Assembly: GCA_949825025.1 (NCBI GenBank)
Contig: OX463785.1
Coordinates: forward strand, 17,671,971-17,735,970
Direction of reading: 5' to 3'
DNA: 64,000 bases
From: Siphlonurus alternatus
Taxonomy: Eukaryota; Arthropoda; Insecta; Ephemeroptera; Siphlonuridae
Part shown: one piece after another, positions 13,501 to 25,400 of the stretch
Layout of the letters: each line of letters begins with the position of its first letter
Numbering within the stretch: position 1 is the stretch's first letter
The notes under the pieces: model-generated
The model's input: only the letters and a program-made list of their open reading frames with translations
Database searches by the model: none
What the model was told of the DNA's origin: nothing
Program-made: the position numbers and the translations under genes

Positions 13501-16500
13501 GAAAAAAATATTGAAGGTTCATTTTATGTCGTCACCAGGTGGCTTAGGTTCTATCCTTTTCTTAAGAAGTGCCGCCTCAAGACGTCATAAAGTGGGTCTC
13601 AATAATATAGTTTCCAGGCTTTAAATATCTTAAAAAAATTCTGAGTAGTGTAACTTTGCATCCTCTATCAATGTCTGCAATAATAATAAAAAAAATGAGG
13701 TCGGTTCTCCATTGTTATTATGATGCCACAGCTGTGCTCAAGTTAGATAATAATGTCTCCAGGTACAGCAAGTGTTCCTGCAGTTACTGCCAACAATCAT
13801 CTACGACGATCAGCAACAGGAGGTCGCTCGCTGCCTCAGGTCAGTCAAATCACAGTCCAAAACTTTGTTTAGCAAAGACATTTAAACTTCAAGCAATACT
13901 GTACATTATTTGTCAAAACATTATGCTTTTTTTTCTATTTAATTGGTTTCTAAATTGCTATTAAAAATTGGACAATTTGTAACAAGAATTTGATATCTTT
14001 ATTAATTTAGTATAAAGTTTCTCTTAAAAAAATTAAAAATAATATTGTACTATTAAATCTAAATGTAGTGTGTTGTAAGTAGCATCAATAAATAGATTTA
14101 CTTCAAAAATTTGAATAAATAAATTTTGATTAATAATAAATCTATGTTTGCAGCAAGCTGTTGAAGCAAGGAGAGGAGCTCACACCTCGTTTACTTGACG
14201 CTCTCTCTAACCTGATAACGAGCAGAGACATCAGGGAGAATATCATGGAGACTGTCACGGGAATGCTCAAGCTGGGGCGTCCCAAGTTCTTACCTCAGGT
14301 AGGTAGTCAATTTTTATTTATTTATTTATTTATTAAATTTTATTTTATTATGGCTTTCTTCTGTGATCTTTACTGCATATTTTGTTCTATTTCTGTCTAA
14401 GTACTTGTTTTAACTCGTCTGTTATGTCCGCCAGGTGATCAGTTTCCTGCTGACGGAGGCCCAGTTTGCAGACGACCTCCCCCAGATCGTGCAGGCCATG
14501 CGACGTGACGTTGACCTCACTCCGTACGGAGCCACGACGACACAGCAGGAGGAGCAAGCCTCCACCATGGTCAAGGTCGTCGCCACCCTCAGGGTAACAA
14601 AAATTGCTTTGCTTTTTAATTTGGATAAGCTTAAATATGTTGTTAAATATAAAATGTATGAGAAATAAACAAAATAATTTTGAGACTTTCAAAAATGGAT
14701 ATTAACTACCGTATTCAGGTATAAAGTGTATACTGTGATCTCTTCATAGAAGATAAGAAATTGACCTTTATTATAAAGTATCATGTCTCTTTTTGCATTA
14801 AACAACTAAATCACATTCAAATTTGAAAATATGGGTAGGGTAATTAATAGCATATTATATGTAAAGCAAAATTAGAAATAATGAACTAACCTAGAACATA
14901 CACATCAAATACTGTACGTAATTTTTTATTAAATTTTTAATGTTTCCTTGTAAAAACATTATGTTTATTACCAATGGAAAATTGTCAAAATAAAACTTGA
15001 AAAAACTATAATGTAGTACTCCCATAAGAAGTAAAAGTTTGTACAGTAATTATTAAGAAATTTTATTTACCCTTTTAAGTATAATATATTTTTGTTATTC
15101 ATAAAGAATCTGTACCTTCAGACTCTCACCACAGTGTTTATTTTGCACAGGCCAACTTGAATGCCATCGGTGAGGCGGGGGACGTGTGGCTGACTGCGGT
15201 CTTCAACGCCCCCACGGTGACGATGCTTGACGTGGCCGTGTTGGTGCTGCTGTACGACCAGGGGGACGGAGCGAGACGAAAGAACATCCTCTCATTGGTG
15301 CGCAGCAAGAGCTCCTCGGGAGCCCTCAAGGAGCAAATCCTCGAACATACCTTCACCCACCACGGCAAGGTGAGTGTCATTTGTTTGCTTGTTATACCAG
15401 CACTATTGACGTGGTAGCAGAAAAATATCCTAACTCCATTAGTAACATGACAAAAAAAATCCTAACTCCATTTAGGATATTTTTCTGCTACCACGTCTAT
15501 ATATTACATTCCATTACTTATAATTTTAAAGTGATTTATATAAAATAGGGTTTTCAGGTTTTCTTGGATATACAGTACTATGAATTTAGGTCTCACAATT
15601 GTCAGTCTAGCTATTTTTTTTCTCATATTAAAAGAGGTACATTACATCTAAAAAAATATCCCTGTATACTACTGTATTAATGTTCTATTTTTTTCTTTTA
15701 ATATACTGCAGGGCATTTTATTATTTCAGTATTTATTTTATATACAGCCTTGAAATTCTTGTTATCATTTATACTGCAGTTATTTCTCCGTCTACAGATG
15801 CGATTTCTCAAACTTAAGTCATTCTTTTTAGAGAAAAATCCATTCCTCGTAGGTTACTACTGATATTCTGATTAATTTCAACTATACAATGTCTGTTTTG
15901 TAGAACATCTATCAATTTATGACCCTTAAAAAATCTAACAATTTCTATGTTTCAGACGCTGGGGCAGAACTTCCAGTCGTTGACTGAGATTGCCAGCCAC
16001 TTGCTACAATGTTCTGACCGTATTGCATCTCACCACGGAGCCCTCTGGTACAAGTAAGTGGATTATTGTATGCCTCCGATGAACTGGCAAAAGGTCTGTT
16101 CGTAAATGCACAATCAGAAAGAATTGATTATTTGCAATGAACCTTATGTTCCATGTACAGAAGGTTCATCACAAATAATAAATTCTTTCTGATTGTGTAT
16201 TTACGAACCGACCTAAATACATTTATTTTTAGTCTTGAAACTAGACATTAGATTCATAAGCTACTTTATACAGTGTATAATTTTACACTTAAGGTTAAAG
16301 AAAGATAGAAACACTTTAAACACATTTCTCTTTTTGCTGGGTCAATGACAGCTAAAAGCTCGAACTATCTCCCTTCCCAACTTAAGGTTGTTTGTAAGTG
16401 TAAGGTTGCAGAAAAAAAATAATAATTAAGTCCTTAACTTGTCCAAGAAATAAATATTAAATTAAGACACTTAAGTTCCAAAATTGTAATTTTTGCCTTG

Positions 16501-19500
16501 GAAAAATAAAAATATCATTGGCATTTCGTTCATGCAATTTATAGACAATATTACTATATTTTGGTAAGGAAATTTTCTGAGGCAATGACTGTACTTTGAT
16601 GCATCTCTTTTTTATGTTTTCCAGATTTATGTACCTTCACATTGACGGCTATCAGAGACAGCAGGTGCTGTACAATATCATCATGCACGTGGGTCTATGT
16701 GGTACCCTGACAACACAGAGTGCATTGTGGGTACTGCTGGAGCTAGTCAAAAAACACCTGGCGTTAGTCCTACCTCAAGCTGCTCTACTTATGGTGAGTG
16801 ATTTACGATGTTCTTTTTACTTAGGAGACTTGTGATAATATTTTAATTTTTTTACTGTACACATGTAAAAAGTCATATAGAAATTGTGACACAGGTAAAA
16901 AGAAAATGATTTGAAATTAAGTTGTTTAAGGGGACAATCACAAAGCAGTTAAGCCAAAATTCTGACTACTAAGTGTTTTATAAATGCTCCCAATTATAAC
17001 CATATTATCGAATCATTCCATATTATTTGGAATTCTCTGGATACAGTATTATTACTATTATTAGAATTTATATTATTTAAAAAACTTAATTTCCAAGTGC
17101 TATCCTACCACTGCTGTATCACTGAATATTCTTGCACACAAAGCAGGTAATTGTTGTAAATGTGCCGACAGAGTCCGGACGGTCTGCTGGAGAGGGTGGA
17201 GAACGTTGCCTTGGAACACGCCCGTCAAATCATGGACATCTTGTGTTGCCTGGCGTACTCCGGACACTCAAGTGCTGAGAACTTGAGATCAGACATCAGT
17301 ATGTTGATAAAGAAACAGCTGGCCTGCCCTCGTCCTCAGTAAGTTGTGGGCAGTGGAAATGCAATGGGTTTAGTTGTGCAAATGTTTAATTAATTTGATT
17401 TGATATCTTGGCTAATTCTGTCAATTTATTTATTTACAGTATTTATTTATTTATTTTTATTTATTTATTTATTTATTTACCTATTTATCTAATGTATTTA
17501 TTTATTTGTTAATTTATTTATTTGATACTATTGTTCCTTCATACTATAACAATGTTGACTTTCTCCAGGACCAAACGGAAGGGTATTGTCGGTGCTGTGA
17601 TGGCCACCAAACACATAACAATAGTAGAGAATGAAGATGGCAACAGCATGGACTCTATCCTGGACTCCCGCAAGTCCGCACGTGCCAGCGATGCCTTGTC
17701 AGAGACCTCGGAGTCCTCCCTGAGTCTTCCAGTCGGACACAAAGCTCATCAGGCTCAGATATTAATTGGTGAGTGCAGATCCTACATGAATAGTGATAAA
17801 AATTTAAGTTGAATACAAACATAGATTGCTAGTTGTACAGGCATCCTTATAAGTTCCAAAAGTTCTTTATAGTTTTATAAGTTCAGCTTATTTCTAAGCC
17901 TCTAATGATGATATCAAATCCAACGTTAGCATGTAATTTTTTGTATAAATTCGGTTTCCTTGTGCAAGGTGAGTTTTGTGCTTTTGCTCTAGTAGAGGAT
18001 GCAAAATTAGTTTGTTTGTTTGTTTGTTTTTTGTTTTTTTTTATTTTAAACCTTTCAGCATTTTCAAACTCCCCGAATTAAATTACATGGCCTCAGGTGT
18101 TTTCTGTCCTATTTTACTCAAGAAATGTCCTTGTCTTGAGTCGAGTTTAGTGTGTACAAAAAGACAAAAACATGGTTTGAATAATTACTCAAGACAGCTC
18201 TATTTTTGTCTATTTCTCAGAACTGGTACGAGCTAGCACCAAGAACAACCCTGAAGCTTATGGCTTCTTCTATGATGAGTTGGCAAGCATGACACAAGGA
18301 CAGAGCAGCCTGGATTACAAGTTCATGGTGAGTCAGTAGGACTGGCTATAATTACTGCAGGCTAATAACTTCTGTAGCAAGGAAAATAGTGTGTGTGTGT
18401 TTTTGTGTTTTTTTTTTTTTTTTTTTTTTTTTTCATTCAATTTTTATTTAAATTTGAAAGTTAATGATTTGCACATCATTAACTTTATTCCATCTTCACT
18501 GCCAAATTAAAATGTGAGCAAACATAACCTGATATATACATATTTTTTTTTTCTTTTTTCTAATTTTAAGCCTACAGTTCTCCAAAATAACCTTTAAAAA
18601 TAACTGATTAAGAGTACAAGGTAGAATTTATTTCAAACATATCAAGCAAAGAGTATGAGGACATTTTAATTTATAAGTGCATCATGTTTATGTCATCAGG
18701 TGTGGCTGACTGACGTGATGGTGAACCTCTTCCAAGACGACTACGTAGTTGACGAGGATTTCAACCAGCAGCTGTGAGTTACCTTTCTTTTTTTCAACAT
18801 AAATTTTTTCGTAGATTTTTTCATTTTTTTGTGACGGGATATAAAATGTATTTTCTAATAGTAGATCAGTAAAATCAATAAAAATCTTACTAAATTTTGT
18901 TTCAGTCCCAAGGAGGTTCCTCTGAGCCACCAGTACGGGCTAGACGGCGACCAGAATCCAATCGTCGCAGCGCTGGGCATGCAGGTGGTGCGACACGAGA
19001 TGATTAGCAGCGGACGCACTGAGAGGTGAGGTTGTGTCAGGACTAGGGTGAAATTGTGTGGTGTAGAACTCCGCAACTATTAGCAGGGTCTTCTTTTTAC
19101 TATTCAGGCGGATGTAAAATTTAATAAAGTCTGAAAAGGAGAGAGTCCCGTATTAAAAGACATTTTGAATTTTGTAATTATTAAAAATAACACAGTCTAC
19201 AGCAGAATTACTTACTTTTTTTCTGTTCATTGAAATGACAATTAAATTAGCATTACAATTAATTTAATATCCCAGAAAATTGAAAAAAAATTTCAAAAGA
19301 CTTATGTTCATTTGAATTTTAACAGCTGCTTTATTTCTCCCTAAGCTTTATGACAGTTATTGTTTGAAAAGCAAACTCAATTAAAGATGACTGAATATTT
19401 TTAAATTTTGCAAAATACTTTCCATTCAAATTTCCAATCTAACTTCCTCTACTTCCCTCACAGCACACGAGGTAGCAGCACCGTCGTATCCCCCTACGTT

Positions 19501-20496
19501 GTCTGCTCTCTGTTCCGTCTGGTCCGCATCCTCAAGTTCTACACAGAACGAGGTAACTTGGAGGACATTGATGCCTTGCTGGGCTGCCCCCTGCAGCTGC
19601 CGAGGGCTCTTCAAGGACTCACAAGGGGAGGTCTCATGTCCATCACGGACCCTGTGGAGCAGCGTTGCCTCCTCAACTCTCTCTTCCTGTCGGTCAACTG
19701 GCTGAGGGAGGTGGTTAACGCCTTCGCCCTCCTCACTGATTCCGAGATGTCAGATAAGGTAAGATAAAGTGCTCCTGGGGATTTAATTTTGTTTAAATTT
19801 TGAAATCAAATACATGAGAGCCTGACTGTCAAAACGATAAGCCATTAATGGGTAAGATTAGTAGCCATGAAATTCGATTTAATACAATTTGATATTATAT
19901 TTCTTTTTGATTGCCTAATAGCTTCATATTCTCACTTAATTGGCTATTGTCAGGCTGTTATCCAAAGACAATATATTAATTCACAATATTCACATAGTTG
20001 TACTTCCATACTGCCCATCTTTCGATTTCAAAATTATATTTATTGATAAGCAACAGAAGTCCATCGTCATTTCATTCATAGGTTTTTGTCTAAAATGTGA
20101 CCAACCGTTGCTGCAGGTGATGCAGCGAGTGCGACACATCGTCCTTCTGGAAGGGAAGCTCAAGGAGTTGCTGCCGGCGTTCCCTCCCGATTACACTCCC
20201 CCCGCCTGCCAGTTCTACGCTGATGTGCTCCCCATGTCCAAACACGCCCAGGGAGGCAAGGCTGGCAAAGCAAGCAAGAAGAAGTGAGTACTGTTTAGGC
20301 AGGGATGGAGGAAATTTGTACACTTTAACACATTATGTGTTTTTGTACACTGTTTTCTAGGGTTCTAAAGCATGCTTGTATTATTACTGTAAAAATAAGT
20401 AGACTACAAAAATGTATTTAAAACAGTGCAGAATAACCAATATCAAATAAAAATATTAAAATATTTTAAAGACCTGTTGCTTCATTTTTTTCTGGT

Positions 20497-20543
<47 letters not shown>

Positions 20544-22038
20544 TTTTTTATTTTTTATTCATTTTTTTATACTTAAAATTTTTTTTTTATACTTTTTGTG
20601 TGACATTTGCAGGAAGCGAGATAAGAAGAAGGCCATTGAGAGCTCCATCCACCCGGCACTAGACAACTCTGATCATGAGTTGGGTGACGTTGACGAGCAG
20701 TCTGAGAAGAGCGAGGACGAGGCAGAGAGGGAGGGATCGTTGACGTCCTTGAGTGCCTACCTGCGAGAACTGGACATGACCGTCTTCATAATGCTCTCCA
20801 GGGACTTTGTCACCAAACCCACTGCACCTGAGGTAAGTGCAGTGCTGTGTATTGAAGGTACTTTTTTTTTATGGAAGCATTTGTAATAGTTTTTTTTATG
20901 GAAGCATTTGTAATAGAATTTTAAGTAGCCAGTAAAAATCAGCTCATATTTTCAAGAGTTTAATAAGGGTAAGGTAATATGCCCAATGTTAAAAAAAAAA
21001 AAAAAAAAAAATCCCTCACATGAAAATAATGAAAAATATTTAAAATGTTTTCCTCTACATCCCCTATCAGTAGCTAAAATATCAGGTACAGTATACAAAA
21101 ACTAGCTCAAATTTGTATACCTGATATTTTAGCTGTTGATAGGGGATGTGGAGGAGAGCATTTTATTATTATTATTATTTTTTTTTTCCGTAATTGTCAT
21201 TTTTTTTTTTTTTTTTTAATATTGGGAGTGTTACCTTCCTCTTGAGGCTACTGAACCTTCTGATAACTCCTTCCATAAAAAAAAAAACACTATTGATTGA
21301 ATGCTTTAAAAAAACTGCTGCCCTTTACTGGGAAAGAGGAATGATGTACTTATGTTAAAAAAATAGTAACATTAAGTAATGAAACAAAAATGAAATGCTT
21401 CTTAATTAGACTGTATTATGTGCTAGACACTAATTAACCATTAATGATATTGCAGGGAGAGGAAGTGACTCCAGAACTTGGTCCCGCAGAGCTTGTATTT
21501 CTTCTCGAGGACTACTGTGCCAAGCTGGAGCACTACCTGGTGGCCGGGACTCCAAGCTCCTCGTCTCGCAGGTAAGTTCTGAAATTAGAGGCGTCATGTC
21601 TAGTTAGAGATTTATTTCTTGATTTTCAAATTTTTCTGCATCTAGAATAAATGCAATATGTAATTACATTGCCTCCTCTTTTGTTTTACAATTTAGATTA
21701 AATAATTTATGAAAAAAATTTAACTGGACGATATCATTTGTTTAAAAAGAAGATAGGGACACATATGATAAAAAGAAACTTTTTGGAAAGGGAGATTAGT
21801 AGTTTGAGCTCTTAGCCGTCACTGACCTAGCAAAAATAGAAAAAAAAAAAATTAAAACAACCCAATGGGTTTGGTTTGATTCTACGCCCGTTTTAAGAGA
21901 GAGAAAGTTTTTTGGCTTTTTAGTTCTTAAGATTTGTTAATTAATTCTGATTTATGAAATTTGGCTATAAATAATGCCCCTTGATAATGTCATATTCTCC
22001 CTATAATTTTTATTGGTGAAATACACAATACGTTGCTC

Positions 22039-22075
<37 letters not shown>

Positions 22076-22396
22076 CCCCGTTTAGCTATAAAATATTTCT
22101 AATTTTTTTACAATCTTTTGTGTTCTTCAAGCAGTTTTCCCATTTCCAGTAACACTAGAGTTCAACTTGATGGTATGACATTCTTTGTTATTTTCAGGGG
22201 TCGTCCAGTTGGATTGGCAGCTGGTTCAGATGGGGAGAAGCTGGGACATTCCATTCAAGCCAACGCTCCCCTGCACTTCCACCTTGGCATGACCAAGACG
22301 GTCTTGGTGGTCCAGAACGCAGCCAGGGTCGTCAAACATCTGTGTAACAAGCTGGAGCAGGTCATCAACTTCTTCCAGGTCAGTCAAACTGCCTAT

Positions 22397-22443
<47 letters not shown>

Positions 22444-25400
22444 TATTTTGGAACAACTGGTTGTACATACAACATGGTTCCATAACAACATATATAAGAC
22501 AACCTGCATTATTTTTTTATTGCAGAAATGAATAGAGGGCATCAAATTATATTATCCTGAATTTTTTTACATTTTTTAGAGGCCAGAAAGTATTGCTAAA
22601 ATTTTTTTACCAAGGTCGGGTTTGAACCTTCAAGAAGTGACGTCTCTCTCTGTATTTTTAATAATTTTTTAAAAATAGTTCCTATTAGTTTTAATGTCTA
22701 AAAAAATATGAAAAAAAAATCAAAATGGCATAACTTGGCACTTTCTATCCATTTCTGTAATAAAAAATTGTTATGTAGGTTGTCTGTTGTTTTTTGTTAC
22801 GGATTTGTAGGGAAGAGAGTGAAGAGGAAATTTGGTGGGCCGTATATGTAATCAAGAAAGGGAGTCTTAATAAACTCTTTAATTATTCTTTGGAGGCATA
22901 TAATTTTTTTTTTCTATGATATCTATCATGTGCTGGTGCTTATTCTTACCATTTTTTTTTTTTTAAATCAGAGAAATTTTTTTTGTAGTAAAATGAATAG
23001 AGAAATATTAAATTGTATTTATATGTGCATTCATCCCACAAGTAGCATAGTTTACTAACACAGGCATGAGATAGCAGCAAACTGCCCTATGATACAAGAC
23101 AAAACTCCCTTACTGTAGTATAGTCTTGTCATTCAAAATATTAAATCTCTTCTTTCAGGAACTGGAGGAGCGAAATGACGGTGTTCGTGACGGTCCAGGC
23201 TCTGACTCAGAGCTTGCTCGCCAATTGGGGCGATGTTTCCTGCTGCTGTTACGTTGTCTGCACGCCTCACTCGCCTGGAGTGGACTCTACACCAGCCAGT
23301 ACACTCCTCTACTGCTTGGTGAGTCTTCAGAAATGAAATTAACCGGATAAGGAATCTCAATACATATTTAGGGGCTCAGAATTATCAGTGGAAACATGAA
23401 GGAGATGAAAGTTTTTGCTAAAAGTAAAATGGCTTAAGCACCAAAACATGGGCATACAAAAGAATCAAGGTTTTTCAAATTGCTCAAAAATACACCAAAA
23501 TGTCCAATGTTAAATTAAAAAATAAAGTACTGTATTTGATTTAAATTTCTTTGCAGAATAAAGTTTTAAAGTTTTATTTATTTAATGTTAATACAGTACT
23601 TAATTAATACATTGCAGTTCTATCAGGATAATATTTTAAAGTTAGAAATATTCAAATTTTGTTTTGATTCATGAAGAAACACTAAATTTACTCAAACAAA
23701 AACATTTGTAAACACTATTTATCTCCATGAATTGGTCTTGCTGGTACAGTTCTGCAATTTTGTTCTCCGGTAATTTCAGAGATGCTTCGTGAGCTTGCTG
23801 GGAGGGTGGAGGGAGAGGCCTCGAAGGACCATCTGCAGCCAAAACTCGTCAGCGCTGCGTGTCGCTACCTCAGCAGGTTTGGAGACTTTGTGTTGCAGTT
23901 ACCTACAGCTGTGGCTCTCGTCTCCCTCATACAGGCAAGTTAAAGGCACTAGATGTTAAATACTGGATGCATGAGGAGTTTTAAGACCAAAATATTGTAT
24001 ATAGTTCTCACATAACCCAACTATAGATTGAGTAAATAAATAATTTACTAGGTATAATTATAATATAATTACATTGATGCAGTAGTACTACGTATTCACA
24101 TTACCAGTTGTTGTTTTTTTTTTTTTTTTCTAGTTTGCAATCTTTAGTTTCTCAGCTACGTGGTGTAAAAAACATTGTATTGTATTGGTAAATGAAGAAA
24201 AAAAAAGTAATACTTATGGCTCTAGTTTCAATTGTTTTATTTTTGCTGTATTGTAATAGTCCAAGATACTTTAAATTTAAGATGTTCAGCAGTATACTTG
24301 TTAGCTCTACTAGCTAATTCTCAGTAACAATTAATGACAAACACAATGATTTCAGGTTGTGTCGTCACATGACGCTGATGCCAAGAGTAAGGAGGCTCCC
24401 AAGAACAAAGAGGAAATTCGTAAGTGCTTGAGAAATGCACCCAAAAGCTTTTATTTCATTTCGTTTCATTTCACTTTTTTTTTTTTTTTTTCCAATAAAC
24501 AGATTTCAATTATTTTTAGTATTTTTAAAAAAATATATATTGATAAATCTTTTTTCATCCTTTTGAAAGGATTTCATTGACTCTCAAATGCTTGGCTTTT
24601 ACTTGAACCTAGTTTTTGTGTTTTCTTTTTCCTTTCTTGCTATAAAAAAATGTTGAATCTTCTTTTAAGAGTTCGTGCTTCTGATTGGCTCGTGCTCTGC
24701 TCACAGGCCGTCTGTGTAAGATGTTCCTGAGCCGTGATTGGCCGCCTGTGCCCGGAGGTGCCATGAAGATGGGACCTTTTATTGGACAGCTCGTACAGAT
24801 GTACATTGACAACAGTGAGGTGTGTGCTATCTTAGAGATCATTGAAATGATTAGTGACGACTGAAAATTAATTGTTTCTAAAATAATCAACTTGTAATAG
24901 ATACATTGCAAAATTAAATGAAACTGATAGTTTTGTTTGAAAAAGCACATATAATTTATGTTGTCACTGCTACAAATCCACAATCAATAGAAAATTTTAA
25001 AATTATACATGTAGCATTGTATAAGTAGCATTTTCAGTTCTAATAAATGTTTTTAAACAATTAATTTTTATCAGTATATTATTAATTATTTTTTTACATT
25101 TAAAAAATACTAAGATGGGATCCTCTATTGTGAAACCCTAATTAACTTTAATTAACAATGTACACCATAAGAATATTCTTAGTTTTATATTTTTAGTAAA
25201 TAATAATTTCTTTGGTGCCAGGTTCCGTTGGCGAGAGTGCTGCTTTTACTGCACAAAATAGAGACAGCCAGTGACCAACTGAAGGGAAAGAATGCACCGG
25301 GATTTATTGAGGATCTGCCCAACATTACCAGGTGAGTTGAAACAATCAAATAAATTATTATAATGTATAGATGAAGAGAGCATAGAAATTTGTGTCTCAA

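Noticed and set aside
13656..13964. 102-codon plus-strand frame
   Set aside because: It runs from a MITE end through exon 5 in a different frame from the FANCD2 match.
22118..22531. 137-codon frame
   Set aside because: Only 22198-22378 is exon 20; the rest is intron read-through into a (TTTA)n tract.
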